This document shows, one piece after another, positions 8,905-18,355 of a stretch of 64,000 nt of DNA (position 1 is the stretch's first letter; each line of letters starts with the position of its first letter). The stretch lies in contig SAQL01000028.1 of assembly GCA_004020645.1 (NCBI GenBank), positions 20,069 to 84,068 of the forward strand. The letters run 5' to 3'. The notes under the pieces were generated by a model, which was not told where the DNA came from, searched no databases, and saw nothing but the letters and a program-made list of their open reading frames with translations. Source of the stretch: Mesorhizobium sp. (GTDB taxonomy: Bacteria > Pseudomonadota > Alphaproteobacteria > Rhizobiales > Rhizobiaceae). A program made the translations under genes and the position numbers.

Positions 8905-10261
8905 GGGGAGCACCCGGCGTTTCGCGCTTGCGGAATGGATCAAGTTCCTGAGGCGTCGGCGCATGCCGGTTGGCTTGGAACATGTTGGCAACCTCGAAAA
9001 CCAGATCACGGGTCCCTTGATAGAGGATTGAGAGCTTGTGCTGGCTGCCGAGCCGGTCGAAGATGGGGAAGCCGACGCGCATGAGGGGAATGCCAAGTCG
9101 TTGCGACGCTTGGCGTCCATGTGAATGCGTGACCAGAAGATCAGCGCCGCCGGCAAGCGCTTCCAAATCGCCGAGATCGCCGATCTGAATCGACTCCGCC
9201 GGTACCTCTTGCAGAATTTGCGACATATCGGTCGTCGTGACTGCCGCCGCGATTTCCGACCCCATATCCACGAAGAAGGTTGCGAATTGATAGAGTTGGT
9301 CTGGTTCAGCAGCGATCGCAATTTTCTTGCCTCCGAAATGGAAATGTCCGTCGAGCAACGCATCCTGCAATTGCGCCCGTCGACGGCACACGCCTGTCGG
9401 CACAGGCTCGCCAGAAATCCCTGACAGCAGGGAAAAGAACTGATCGGCGCTCTTCAATCCGGTCAGCGTCTCGAAGAGCACGTAAGGGACGCCGGTCACC
9501 TTGTGCAGAACCTCGGCCGGGCGGCGCATATGCTCGCCGATGGCGATGCAGTGCTCGACCGCGCCGAGCTCGCGGATGTCCTCGACGCTCGTCCCTCCAT
9601 AGGTAGTCGTCACCCAGTGATCGGGCACAGTGCCGTCGAGCGAGCCTGAGACGTCCGGCAAAATCACCGGTTGCAGCCCAAAGCCTTCAACCATCTCACG
9701 CAAATGCTCGACGTCAGCCACGGTGAGATTCCAGCCGGGCAGGATCGCGATCGTCTTTGACTGCCGCGCCCGCTCGCCTGGCCGTGTAATGCCTTCGATC
9801 ATCGCGGTGACAGCGGTAGCCCAGCCCTCTTCGAGGGCGCCGCTGAAATCCGGCGTGTTGGCCAGCACGATCTCAGTACCCGCGAGTTCTTCCGCCCGTT
9901 TCAGCCTGATGTCGGCGATGTCGCCTGCGGAATCCTCGCCACGGGTTTCCACCAGGGCCGTCGTGCAGACCCCGATCAGCTTTGGCTTCGTGCGAGTCTT
10001 GAGATTCATGATCGCCTCTTCCAGATTGTCCGCCCCGCCGAGGATGGTCGCCACTTCATCCATCGCGGTGGTCTGTAGGGGGATCGTTTCCTTGAAATGC
10101 CGCACTAAGAGCACGAGCGCGAAGCTGGTGCAGCCCTGGCTGCCGTGGAGCAGCGGCATTGCGCCCTCGACCCCGAGAAAGGCCAGGGCGGCACCCAGCG
10201 GCTGTGATGATTTCAGTGGGTTGACCGAGGCTGATTTGTTCTTGGAAAGGATGCGGGTCAT
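8879..10261 (-). CDS. nifN: NifN, FeMo-cofactor scaffold subunit
   Basis: A 460-residue NifK-like scaffold protein. It starts with NPLKSSQPLGAALAFLGVEG and MPLLHGSQGCTSFALVLLVR, the first cluster-ligand region shared with NifK, and continues through NTPDFSGALEEGWATAV and LLVTHSHGRQASQRLGIPL. NifN pairs with NifE in an alpha2-beta2 complex where NifB-co matures to FeMo-co. Its ATG overlaps the nifE stop (ATGA). Length is typical for NifN. Confidence 0.97.
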   Translation of the reverse strand: MTRILSKNKSASVNPLKSSQPLGAALAFLGVEGAMPLLHGSQGCTSFALVLLVRHFKETIPLQTTAMDEVATILGGADNLEEAIMNLKTRTKPKLIGVCTTALVETRGEDSAGDIADIRLKRAEELAGTEIVLANTPDFSGALEEGWATAVTAMIEGITRPGERARQSKTIAILPGWNLTVADVEHLREMVEGFGLQPVILPDVSGSLDGTVPDHWVTTTYGGTSVEDIRELGAVEHCIAIGEHMRRPAEVLHKVTGVPYVLFETLTGLKSADQFFSLLSGISGEPVPTGVCRRRAQLQDALLDGHFHFGGKKIAIAAEPDQLYQFATFFVDMGSEIAAAVTTTDMSQILQEVPAESIQIGDLGDLEALAGGADLLVTHSHGRQASQRLGIPLMRVGFPIFDRLGSQHKLSILYQGTRDLVFEVANMFQANRHAPTPQELDPFRKRETPGAPRASPLTRH

Positions 10262-11760
10262 CGAATTTCCTCAACACCAGCCGAAATCGTCCGCGTCGCG
10301 CCGGCGAATTCCTGGACAGCGCGCATGGTCGCCGTGTCATTCTTGGTGCTCGGCAATTCGTCCTTCACATCGGGCTGGCACTCCCACGGGGCCCGCTCGC
10401 GCACCTGGCACCAGATCGGGCTGTGAATGGCGAGGTCGATCTGTCGTACAAGTTCCACCATGCCATCGTAACCGGCGTAAGGGTGTTGGCGCTCCTGGTT
10501 GATGTCGAGCCAGGGCGTCTTGGCCTTGAGCGCGACGAATTGCGTGCGCCCACCCGACAGCAAGATATCGGCCTTGCCTTCTGAGAGCATGGCGTAAAGG
10601 TCGCGCGCTGCCATCTGCTCGAACATGTGGTTGTCGTCCTTTAGGATCTGTTTGATCCGCTCCTTGTCTTCGACCGTGGATTTCTTGACCGAGGTGCCCA
10701 CGATCTCCATGCCGATCTCCATCAGCGCATGGACGACCGACCAGGACTTCACACCGCCCGTGTTGAGCAGCACGCGCTTGCCTTGCAGCCGCCGCCGGTA
10801 GGCTTCGAGCTTTCTCCATGCCACCGCCTCCTGCTCGACGATCAGCGTCTCTGTGCGGTCTAGGATCTCCGGATCGGCGCCCTTCCTCACCAGCAGCTGA
10901 GCAATGCTTCGGAGTGCTTGCGACGTGTCCGAGATGCCGTAGAAGGAGCCCTCAAAGAAAGGGATGTCCCAGCGCTCGTCCATCTTGCGGGCCAGATTAA
11001 TGAGGGCCGTCGAGCACACCACCATAGCCGCCCGGGCGCGGTGCGCGGAAGCAACGTCGAGATAGCGCGCGTCCCCCGGAATGCAGGCGCGCACCCGGAT
11101 CCCGAGCCGATCAAGGAGCGGCTTTATCAGCCAGAATTCGCCGGAAAGGTTGAACTCTCCAAGGACGTTGATGTCGTACGGCCCGGTGTCGTCGGGTTCC
11201 ACCGTGCCGATGACGTGGTCGAGCAACGCCTCGGCGGCGAGCTTGTTGCCAAGGTTCTTGGAGCCGGCCAGTCCCGGCGCATTGACCGGAACCACGGCCA
11301 AGCCAAATTTTTCGGCGGCGCGTTTGCAGACGGCCTCGATATCCTCGCCGATGAGGGCCGTTACGCAGGTCGAATAGACAAACACTGCCGGCGGCGCATA
11401 CGTTTCCTTGATTTCGCGGATCGCCCTGAAGAGCTTCCGCTCACCCTGCCCCATCACCACATCGAGTTCGGTAAGGTCCGTCGTGAAGCTTGTGCGCCAC
11501 AAGGTCGGCCCAGACGAAGCTGCACCGCGGTTGTCCCAGGAATTGCCTTCGCAGGCGAGCGGCGCATGGACCAGGTGCGCAACGTCAGTGATCGGCTGCA
11601 GCACGATCTTGGCCCCGTCAAAGGCACAACCGCCCGCTGCCGCTCCCGGCGTCAGCGGCCGTGCGCAGCCTTCCTTGCGCGCCTTGGCATCCTTGCCACG
11701 GTTCTTGTCGCAGGCGGGCTCGTCGAAAACGTCCTGGATCTTGGCACTGAGCGAGGTCAT
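10258..11760 (-). CDS. nifE: NifE, FeMo-cofactor scaffold subunit
   Basis: A 500-residue NifD-like scaffold protein. Visible parts are the Cys-bearing N-terminal part (GGCAFDGAKIVLQPITD), the loop LVHAPLACEGNSWDNRG, the region VYSTCVTALIGEDIEAVC, and LLSGGRTQFVALKAKTPWLD near the C-terminus. With NifN it hosts FeMo-co assembly. It starts 57 bases after the nifK stop, consistent with one nifHDKENX transcript, and overlaps nifN by four bases. Confidence 0.97.
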   Translation of the reverse strand: MTSLSAKIQDVFDEPACDKNRGKDAKARKEGCARPLTPGAAAGGCAFDGAKIVLQPITDVAHLVHAPLACEGNSWDNRGAASSGPTLWRTSFTTDLTELDVVMGQGERKLFRAIREIKETYAPPAVFVYSTCVTALIGEDIEAVCKRAAEKFGLAVVPVNAPGLAGSKNLGNKLAAEALLDHVIGTVEPDDTGPYDINVLGEFNLSGEFWLIKPLLDRLGIRVRACIPGDARYLDVASAHRARAAMVVCSTALINLARKMDERWDIPFFEGSFYGISDTSQALRSIAQLLVRKGADPEILDRTETLIVEQEAVAWRKLEAYRRRLQGKRVLLNTGGVKSWSVVHALMEIGMEIVGTSVKKSTVEDKERIKQILKDDNHMFEQMAARDLYAMLSEGKADILLSGGRTQFVALKAKTPWLDINQERQHPYAGYDGMVELVRQIDLAIHSPIWCQVRERAPWECQPDVKDELPSTKNDTATMRAVQEFAGATRTISAGVEEIR

Positions 11761-11816
11761 TGCGTCAGTCTCCAGTCGGCAATGAACGGGCCCGGGCGAA
11801 TTGCCGGCGGTGTCTT

Positions 11817-13358
11817 CTAGCGGGTGAGATCATAGGAATAGTCCGTCACGCCCGTCTGGCTCGTCTCGCGATCGAGCTTGTCGAAGATCTTGTCGAGGAT
11901 CGTCGTCAGCACGCGTAATCCGCCCTGGTAGCCCATGAGCGCAAAGCGATGGTGGTGGTGCCGGTCGAAGATTGGAAACGTCAGCCGGATCAGCGGCGTG
12001 CCGGTGTCGCGCTCCAGATACTTGCCATAGGAATTGCCGATCAGCAGGTCCACTGGCTCGGTGAAGAGCAGCGACCGCATCGCCCAAAGGTCCTTGCCCG
12101 GCCAGACCTGAGCGTCCTTGCCGAAGGGCGACGATGCAAGCAGTTCCTTCAACTCGGCTTCCCACGCCGAGGTGCCGTTGGTGGCGAGGCAATGTGTCGG
12201 CTCGCCGCCGGTTTCCATGACGAAGCGGGCCATGGCGTACACGAAATCCGGATCGCCGTAGATCGCGTATTTCTTCCCGTGCAGCCAGGACTGGCTGTCC
12301 GCCATGGCATCAACCAGTCGGCCGCGCTCCAGGCGGATTCCCTCGGGGATTTCCTTCCCGGAAAGGGCCGAGACCTTCATCAGGAATTCGTCAGTCGCCT
12401 GGACGCCGAGCGGATAATGGAACGAAGCCGTGGCGTGCCCGACTTGCTGGCAGTAGTCCAGGGTTTTTCGGGTGTTGTAGTGCTGCAGTGAAAGCGTCGC
12501 CTCGGCGTCGAGTGCTCCCTTCACCTCTTCGATCTTCGTGCCACCGTCATACATGCGGTATTCCCCGTCCGATGGCGTGTCGAACTGGTCAGACGCGTCC
12601 TGGATGAAGGTGTAGGACACGCCCATCACATCGAGCAGGCGTTTGAGTTCCCGGTTGTTGCCAACGCAGTAGCCGTCGAAGCCCGGAATGACGTTGATGG
12701 TTCCCTTGGCTTCCGTGCGCTGCTGGCCTTTCCAGAAGTGCTCCAGAATGCCTTTGAGCATGCCGTCATAGCCATCGACATGGCTACCGACGAAGGCCGG
12801 CGTGTGGGCAAAGGGCACGTCAAAATCGCGCGGGACCGAATTTTCGTCCTTGGCGTTCTCGATGAAGCTGTGCAGGTCGTCGCCGATGACTTCCGCCATA
12901 CAAGTCGTCGAGACTGCGATCATCTTCGGGTCGTAAAGTTGGTAGGTGTTGGCGAGCCCGTCTACCAGGTTCTTCAGGCCGCCGAATACCGCCGCGTCCT
13001 CGGTCATCGAGGAGGAAACCGCCGAAGCAGGCTCCTTGAAATGGCGCGACAGGTGCGAGCGGTAGTAGGCTACGCAGCCCTGGCTGCCGTGGACGAAGGA
13101 CATGGTCCGCTCGAAGCCCGCGGCCGCGAACACCGCGCCGAGCGGCTGACAGGCCTTGGCGGGATTTATCACAAGCGCTTCTCGGGCGAGGTTCTTTTCG
13201 CGGTATTCCCAGGTCTTGGTGAATTCGCCTTGATCGGTAACGATCTGATCCGGGTGCGGACATTCGAAATTCAGCTTCTTCTCGGCAAGCATCTGCCTGT
13301 ATTCCGGCTCGCGGAACAGGGGAGCGTGGTCGAGAATCTCTTCAGCCGACTGCGGCAT
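11817..13358 (-). CDS. nifK: NifK, nitrogenase MoFe protein beta chain
   Basis: A 513-residue beta subunit of dinitrogenase. It shows PAKACQPLGAVFAAAGFE and FVHGSQGCVAYYRSHLSRH, which carry P-cluster Cys ligands, then TTCMAEVIGDDLHSFI and LLIGNSYGKYLERDTGTPLI. The start at 13358 (MPQSAEEILDHAPLF) matches the usual rhizobial NifK start and has GAGGT just upstream; the frame is open 11 codons further. It follows nifD by 136 bases and belongs to the nifHDK operon. Confidence 0.98.
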   Translation of the reverse strand: MPQSAEEILDHAPLFREPEYRQMLAEKKLNFECPHPDQIVTDQGEFTKTWEYREKNLAREALVINPAKACQPLGAVFAAAGFERTMSFVHGSQGCVAYYRSHLSRHFKEPASAVSSSMTEDAAVFGGLKNLVDGLANTYQLYDPKMIAVSTTCMAEVIGDDLHSFIENAKDENSVPRDFDVPFAHTPAFVGSHVDGYDGMLKGILEHFWKGQQRTEAKGTINVIPGFDGYCVGNNRELKRLLDVMGVSYTFIQDASDQFDTPSDGEYRMYDGGTKIEEVKGALDAEATLSLQHYNTRKTLDYCQQVGHATASFHYPLGVQATDEFLMKVSALSGKEIPEGIRLERGRLVDAMADSQSWLHGKKYAIYGDPDFVYAMARFVMETGGEPTHCLATNGTSAWEAELKELLASSPFGKDAQVWPGKDLWAMRSLLFTEPVDLLIGNSYGKYLERDTGTPLIRLTFPIFDRHHHHRFALMGYQGGLRVLTTILDKIFDKLDRETSQTGVTDYSYDLTR

Positions 13359-13494
13359 TGGTGTTACCTCTTTTACATCTGGCCGCGCCATACGGCAGCT
13401 CAGGTACGTCGAGACGTTTGCGGTTTCCCGAGGCTCACAAGCCGCGGGGGTTCATCGTCTCTCTGGGGGGGAGAATAGGCCAGGGGACGGGCGT

Positions 13495-14997
13495 CTATTC
13501 GGCAGCTATCGCCTGCCCATGGGGCGGGCTTTCTTTCCAAGGCGCCTGGTAGAGGCCCCAGACCGGATTGTTGATGGCAAGATCCACGTCGCGCGCGAAA
13601 ATGGCAAAGCCGTCATAGCCGTGATAAGGTCCCGAATAGTCCCAGGAGTGCATCTGGCGGAACGGAATGCCCATCTTCTGCACCGGGTATTTTTCCTTGA
13701 TGCCAGAGCCAACGAGGTTGGGGCGAACTCCCTCGATGAACTTCTCCAACTCGTAGCCGGTAACGTCGTCATAAATCAGTGTGCCGTTCTTTACGTAATG
13801 GCCGGTGCGCTGATAGTCGTCGTTATGGGCGAACTCGTAGCCGGTGCCGACAATGACCATGCCGAGGTCCTCGTAAGCTGTTATGACGTGACGGGGGCGC
13901 AGGCCGCCGACGTAGAGCATGACGGTGTTGCCTTCGAGGCGCGGTCGGTACTTGGAGATGACCGCGTCAACAAGCGGTCTGTACTTGGCGATGACCTTCT
14001 CGGCCTTCTCCTCGATTTCCGGCCCGAAATGCTTGGCGATGTTGCGGAGGGAAGCTTCGATCTGGGACGGTCCGAAGAAATTGTACTCCATCCAGGCGAC
14101 GCCATACTTTTCCTCCATGTGCCGGCAGATGTAGTTCATCGACCGGTAGCAGTGGATGAGATTGAGCTTAGCCTTTGGTGCGCGCTCGATCTCGGCGAGT
14201 GTGGCGTCGCCCGACCAGTTGCCGACCACGCGCAATCCTATCTCCTCAAGCAAGATGCGCGAGGCCCAGGCGTCGCCGCCAATATTGTAGTCGCCGATCA
14301 CGTTCACGTCGTAGGCACCAGCCTCGAACTCGACGTCCTTCTTGTCGAAGACCCAGTCGCGGATCGAGTCATTGGCGATGTGGTGGCCGAGTGATTGCGA
14401 AACGCCGCGGAAGCCCTCGCAGCGCACTGGCACGATAGTCTTTTCGTGCTCCTTGGCCTTTTTGCGAGAAACTGCCTCGGTGTCATCGCCAATGAGACCA
14501 ATCGGGCATTCGGATTGCACGGTGATGCCCTTGTTCAACGGAAACAGTACCTCGATCTCATCGATGATCTGTTCCAGTTTCTTGTCGCCGCCGAAGACAA
14601 TGTCCTTCTCCTGGAAATCGGAGGTGAACTGCATTGTCCCGAACGTGTCGATGCCCGTTGTGCCGACGTAGTAGTTGCGGCGCTGTGACCAGGAATATTG
14701 GCCGCAACCGACGGGCCCGTGCGAGATATGGACCATGTCCTTGACTGGGCCCCAAACCACGCCCTTTGAGCCGGCATAGGCGCAGCCGCGTATGGTCATC
14801 ACACCAGGAATGGACTTGATGTTCGATTTGACGTCGCATTCGGAAATGACTTCACTTTCCTCGCCAGCCTCGTCTCCGCTCTTTGCGACGCTGAGATGCT
14901 TTTTGCGGCGCTTCGCCGCTTTGTCGGGATATTGCGATAGTACATCCTCAATAAGCTTCGCATGGAGAGCACCATCATTCTCGTATTCCAGGCTCAT
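13495..14997 (-). CDS. nifD: NifD, nitrogenase MoFe protein alpha chain
   Basis: A 500-residue alpha subunit carrying FeMo-co. It shows the P-cluster region MTIRGCAYAGSKGVVWGPVK and HISHGPVGCGQYSWSQRRN, then SECPIGLIGDDTEAVSRK. The C-terminal MHSWDYSGPYHGYDGFAIFA contains the homocitrate-side His. It forms the alpha2-beta2 dinitrogenase with NifK and receives electrons from NifH. Separated from nifH by 91 bases that contain a hairpin. Confidence 0.98.
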   Translation of the reverse strand: MSLEYENDGALHAKLIEDVLSQYPDKAAKRRKKHLSVAKSGDEAGEESEVISECDVKSNIKSIPGVMTIRGCAYAGSKGVVWGPVKDMVHISHGPVGCGQYSWSQRRNYYVGTTGIDTFGTMQFTSDFQEKDIVFGGDKKLEQIIDEIEVLFPLNKGITVQSECPIGLIGDDTEAVSRKKAKEHEKTIVPVRCEGFRGVSQSLGHHIANDSIRDWVFDKKDVEFEAGAYDVNVIGDYNIGGDAWASRILLEEIGLRVVGNWSGDATLAEIERAPKAKLNLIHCYRSMNYICRHMEEKYGVAWMEYNFFGPSQIEASLRNIAKHFGPEIEEKAEKVIAKYRPLVDAVISKYRPRLEGNTVMLYVGGLRPRHVITAYEDLGMVIVGTGYEFAHNDDYQRTGHYVKNGTLIYDDVTGYELEKFIEGVRPNLVGSGIKEKYPVQKMGIPFRQMHSWDYSGPYHGYDGFAIFARDVDLAINNPVWGLYQAPWKESPPHGQAIAAE

Positions 14998-15021
14998 GGG
15001 ACCCCTTTCAAGGTGTCTGGT

Positions 15022-15043
15022 GACGCCTCACCGACGAGGCGCC
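15022..15043. promoter_or_regulatory. Hairpin in the nifH-nifD spacer
   Basis: A near-perfect inverted repeat (CGCCTC-ACCGAC-GAGGCG core) lies between nifH and nifD. In the direction of nif transcription it has no T run after it, so it is better read as an RNA-stabilising or processing stem that lets nifH be made in excess over nifDK (inference). Read on the plus strand it is followed by six T and would look like a terminator. Confidence 0.6.
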
Positions 15044-15088
15044 GTTTTTTGCAAGGCGCGCCAGCTCAAGGAGCGCCCAATATCGTCC

Positions 15089-15982
15089 TTACTGGGCGGC
15101 CGCCTTCGCCGCTTCCTTGGCCTGAAGCTCGGCAAGCATCTGCTCGTCGGTCTTCATGATGCCGAAGTCGAGGAGCATTTCCTCGAGCTCCTCCATGGTG
15201 ATCGGTGTCGGGATGGTGCCCTGGCCCGAATTGGCATGGATCTTTTCGGCCAGCGCGCGATACTCGCCGGCCTGCTTGGAGTCGGGCGCATATTGGATCA
15301 CTGACATCTTTCTGAGTTCGGCGTGCTGGACGATGTTGTCGCGCGGCACGAAGTGGATGAGCTTGGAATTGAGCCTGGAAGCCAGTGCTTCGGCCAGGTC
15401 GAGCTCACGGTCGGTCTGACGCTCGTTGCAGATCAGTCCGCCGAGCCGCACGCCGCCCGAATGGGCATATTTCAGGATGCCCTTGGCGATATTGTTGGCG
15501 GCATAGAGCGCCATCATCTCCCCGGACATGACGATGTAGATTTCCTGCGCCTTGCCCTCGCGGATCGGCATCGCGAAACCGCCGCACACCACGTCCCCGA
15601 GCACGTCGTAGGAGACATAGTCGACATCGTCATAGGCGCCGTTCTCCTCAAGGAAGTTGATCGAGGTGATAACGCCGCGACCGGCGCAGCCAACACCCGG
15701 CTCCGGGCCGCCGGATTCCACGCATTTGATGCCTCTATAGCCAACCTTGAGCACGTCCTGGAGCTCGAGGTCTTCGACCGAACCTTCCTGTGCCGCGAGA
15801 TGCAGGACCGTATCCTGAGCCTTCGAGTTCAGGATCAGGCGGGTGGAGTCGGCTTTGGGGTCGCAGCCGACGATGAGGATTCTCTGCCCGAGGTCGACAA
15901 GGGCGGCGAGCGTATTTTGGGAGGTGGTGGACTTGCCGATGCCGCCCTTGCCGTAAAAGGCGATCTGACGCAGACCTGACAT
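15089..15982 (-). CDS. nifH: NifH, nitrogenase Fe protein
   Basis: A 297-residue nitrogenase reductase homodimer subunit. It has the P-loop GKGGIGKST near residue 10, the Cys-bearing GVGCAGRGVITSINFLEE (first 4Fe-4S ligand) and YDVLGDVVCGGFAMPIRE (second ligand). The Arg for ADP-ribosylation lies in the CAGRG loop. The ATG at 15982 is chosen because it starts MSGLRQIAFYGKGG as in rhizobial NifH; the frame stays open 80 codons upstream, but that stretch covers the promoter region. First gene of nifHDKENX. Confidence 0.99.
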   Translation of the reverse strand: MSGLRQIAFYGKGGIGKSTTSQNTLAALVDLGQRILIVGCDPKADSTRLILNSKAQDTVLHLAAQEGSVEDLELQDVLKVGYRGIKCVESGGPEPGVGCAGRGVITSINFLEENGAYDDVDYVSYDVLGDVVCGGFAMPIREGKAQEIYIVMSGEMMALYAANNIAKGILKYAHSGGVRLGGLICNERQTDRELDLAEALASRLNSKLIHFVPRDNIVQHAELRKMSVIQYAPDSKQAGEYRALAEKIHANSGQGTIPTPITMEELEEMLLDFGIMKTDEQMLAELQAKEAAKAAAQ

Positions 15983-16070
15983 TATAGCTTTCCTTCCTTC
16001 GTTCCATCCGTCACGGCTGCCCGCGACATGAATGCCGATGGGCAGCTCTTGCCGCCTCACACCGAAGGGT

Positions 16071-16086
16071 CTCAAGACCCGTGCCA
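16071..16086 (-). promoter_or_regulatory. RpoN (-24/-12) promoter of nifH
   Basis: The minus strand reads TGGCACGGGTCTTGAG, with the -24 GG and correct 10-base spacing. The -12 dinucleotide is GA instead of the consensus GC. It lies about 85-100 bases before the nifH ATG. The match at -24 and the upstream NifA site support it despite the -12 deviation. Confidence 0.65.
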
Positions 16087-16195
16087 ACTTGACCGATTGA
16101 TAGCCAACAAGAGTTTTTGTCTTTTCTCTTCCGCGAGTTAGCTTGAGCTCTAACAAGTGCTTGCTGCCAGAATAGGTGATTGTCGGAACAAGCCG

Positions 16196-16211
16196 TGTAG
16201 CGGACCCGACA
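16196..16211 (-). promoter_or_regulatory. NifA upstream activator sequence of nifH
   Basis: A perfect TGT-N10-ACA site about 110 bases upstream of the -24 element of nifH, within the usual distance for NifA activation by DNA looping. Confidence 0.8.
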
Positions 16212-16930
16212 ATGCCCGACACAAAGCGTCGGATAGCGATCCTCGAGGCCGCTACGGCTGACTAATGGGGCAGCGCCGAGGCGACTTGGTAGGGAAACGG
16301 CTACAGGGGAATCGGCCCTGCAGTCCGTGCAGCAGCTGGTATCCATCTGAGCGGTAGATTAAACACGGGCCGCCACCGAACGGCGTCGAAAGAATGTGCC
16401 GCTATTTGCATGGGCGCTAATTGAGGAGTCGGTTACCCTTCACATCCGCTGTCGGCACTATTTCGGGTTGAGCAATGGCTCGCGGAGCTGGTGTGCTCCG
16501 GCTACGGCCGCGGTGCCTCGCAGCCCCAGCGCCTTAGCAACGCTACCGGTCATTTGCGAGAAGTAGCCCTGCTCCAAAGGATCCACGACACTACTCTGGC
16601 CAGCGATCGATTTGCGGCGTCTTCCACGGTAGGACGCTGAATATAGCGCCCTCATCAACGAACGACTTTGCGGAGCCGATCCCGCCCTGGAGGGCGCGCG
16701 TCGCATTGGAATGGCTGGAGCGGGTTCTCGCCGACACGACCCAGGCTAAGGTGCGGGTGACCTGAACGAGGGGAGTGGGGCGACCCTGACCTCCCGCCGC
16801 TTTGCCGCAGAGGCGTTTGAGGACACCCTGCCTGTTCCCGCCGCCGTACATCAGACGTCGGTGCTCGGTAGCTGCTTTGCGCGTGCCTGGTTCGAGACCG
16901 ACCGGCGAAGTCGGATGGATTAGCCTGATG
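16212..16930. other. Gap without assignable gene
   Basis: About 720 bases between the nifH control region and an rpoN relic. A minus-strand frame ending at 16458 (DPLEQGYFSQMTGSVAKALG near its end) has protein-like composition and may be a gene remnant, but I could not assign it. Confidence 0.35.
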
Positions 16931-16931
16931 G

Positions 16932-17060
16932 GATGCCTCCGACGATGACATCCTCATCCGGCTCGGAGTAACCGGCACCAATGTTGCACGCCGCACTATT
17001 ACAACGTGTCGGGCAGCGATGAACATTCCCTTCGTGAACGCCGCCGGCAACGGCGGCCCC
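16932..17060 (+). pseudogene. rpoN C-terminal relic (RpoN box)
   Basis: One frame reads DASDDDILIRLGVTGTNVAR then RTITTCRAAMNIPFVNAAG. This lines up with the last part of the intact RpoN encoded at 24087-25496 (LSDDDIADRLKECGIHLARR then TVTKYREAMNIP). The ARRT and AMNIP ends of the RpoN box are kept, but TKYRE has become TTCRA and no upstream domains are present. It is therefore a decayed 3' end of a second sigma-54 gene. The MFS gene starts about 70 bases downstream. Confidence 0.7.
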
Positions 17061-17128
17061 TCTGTCTTTAACGCGGGTCAACGCAGCCAACCCATGTTGC
17101 AGGGCGCCCAAACTGGCGGGGCTTATTC

Positions 17129-18355
17129 ATGACCGGATCCGCGACAGGCTTCATGGGTGCTGTTCAGCACGACCCAGAAAAGCCGGATCAACGGTCTCGT
17201 CCCGCATGGGGTGCGGTCATTTCGCTTGCCTTGGGCACCTTCGGGCTGGTGACGGCAGAGTTTCTGCCTGCCAGCGTGCTGACGCCGCTCGCGCATGATC
17301 TCGGTATCACAGAGGGCGCCGCTGGACAGACGATGACAGCGACGGCGATTGCTGCGGCGATCTCGGCGCCGACGATGGCCATCATCACAAAGCGCCTGGA
17401 CCGCAGGATCGTCCTGTGTGCGATGATGCTGCTTCAGATCCTGTCCAACCTTCTGGCGGAAGTCGCGTGGTCGCTTCCGGTCTTCCTGGCGGCACGTGTC
17501 GTGCTCGGCATTGCGCTCGGAGGCTTCTGGTCGATTTCGGCATCGCTGGCGATGCGGCTCGTTCCAAATCACCTTCTGCCGCGCGCCATGTCAATCATCC
17601 TCACCGGCGTTTCGGTCGCTGTCGTATGCGCGCCTCCAATCGGCGCCTATGTCGGCGACATCTGGGGATGGCGAGCGCCCTTCATGATCACTGCGGTCGT
17701 CAATGCCATTACACTGCTGGTGCAACTCGTAACGATGCCGACGCTGCCTCCGGTTGAAATGGCTGGATGCCGAAGTCTGCTAGATGTGGCCAAAAAGCCG
17801 ACCATCAAGGTCGCCCTTTTAGTCATAGTCCTGGTCGCTTCTGGGCACTTCGCCAGCTTCACCTATATCCGGGCCTTCCTCGAGAAGGTTCCCGCGTTGA
17901 ATATCGAGATGATCTCGCTACTGTTGCTCGTTTCTGGCATAGGCGGCTTCTTCGGCAATTTAGCCGGCGCATTCCTGGCCCCACACAGCCTCAAGGCAGT
18001 CGCGGCCCTGCCATCCCTGCTCATGGCGATAGCCGCTATCTCGTTGCTGATGCTGGGACCATCGGCCTGGGCCTGGGCGATTGCGATTGTCATATGGAGC
18101 TTTGCCTTCGGCGCGGTACCGGTGGGGCTACAGACGTGGACGGTGCTGCGCGCTGTTCCCGAGCAGGCCGAAAGCGCCGGTGTGCTAATGACCTCAACGT
18201 TCCAGGTTGCCATCGCAGCCGGCGCGATTTTTGGCGGACTGCTTGTGAAAAATGCCGGCGTCACGAGTGTCCTTGCCTACAGCGCGGGTGCCACGTTCCT
18301 CGCCGCCCTCACAGTGTTCCTACTCGGCCCGAAACGCGCAAACCTGACCTCCTGA
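17129..18355 (+). CDS. MFS transporter, DHA1 (drug/arabinose efflux) type
   Basis: A 408-residue inner-membrane protein with about 12 predicted hydrophobic segments (first ISLALGTFGLVTAEFLPASV, last SVLAYSAGATFLAALTVFLL). It has the major facilitator motif between TM2 and TM3 (TKRLDRRIVL) and a motif-C-like stretch (GVSVAVVCAPPIGAYVG). The family exports small molecules by proton antiport; the substrate cannot be read from sequence. It stands alone and upstream lies only an rpoN relic. An ATG nine codons on is an alternative start. Confidence 0.9.
   Translation: MTGSATGFMGAVQHDPEKPDQRSRPAWGAVISLALGTFGLVTAEFLPASVLTPLAHDLGITEGAAGQTMTATAIAAAISAPTMAIITKRLDRRIVLCAMMLLQILSNLLAEVAWSLPVFLAARVVLGIALGGFWSISASLAMRLVPNHLLPRAMSIILTGVSVAVVCAPPIGAYVGDIWGWRAPFMITAVVNAITLLVQLVTMPTLPPVEMAGCRSLLDVAKKPTIKVALLVIVLVASGHFASFTYIRAFLEKVPALNIEMISLLLLVSGIGGFFGNLAGAFLAPHSLKAVAALPSLLMAIAAISLLMLGPSAWAWAIAIVIWSFAFGAVPVGLQTWTVLRAVPEQAESAGVLMTSTFQVAIAAGAIFGGLLVKNAGVTSVLAYSAGATFLAALTVFLLGPKRANLTS

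Noticed and set aside
15983..16222. 80-codon extension of NifH
   Set aside because: It covers the promoter and NifA-site region, and MSGLRQIAFYGKGG at 15982 is the conserved start.
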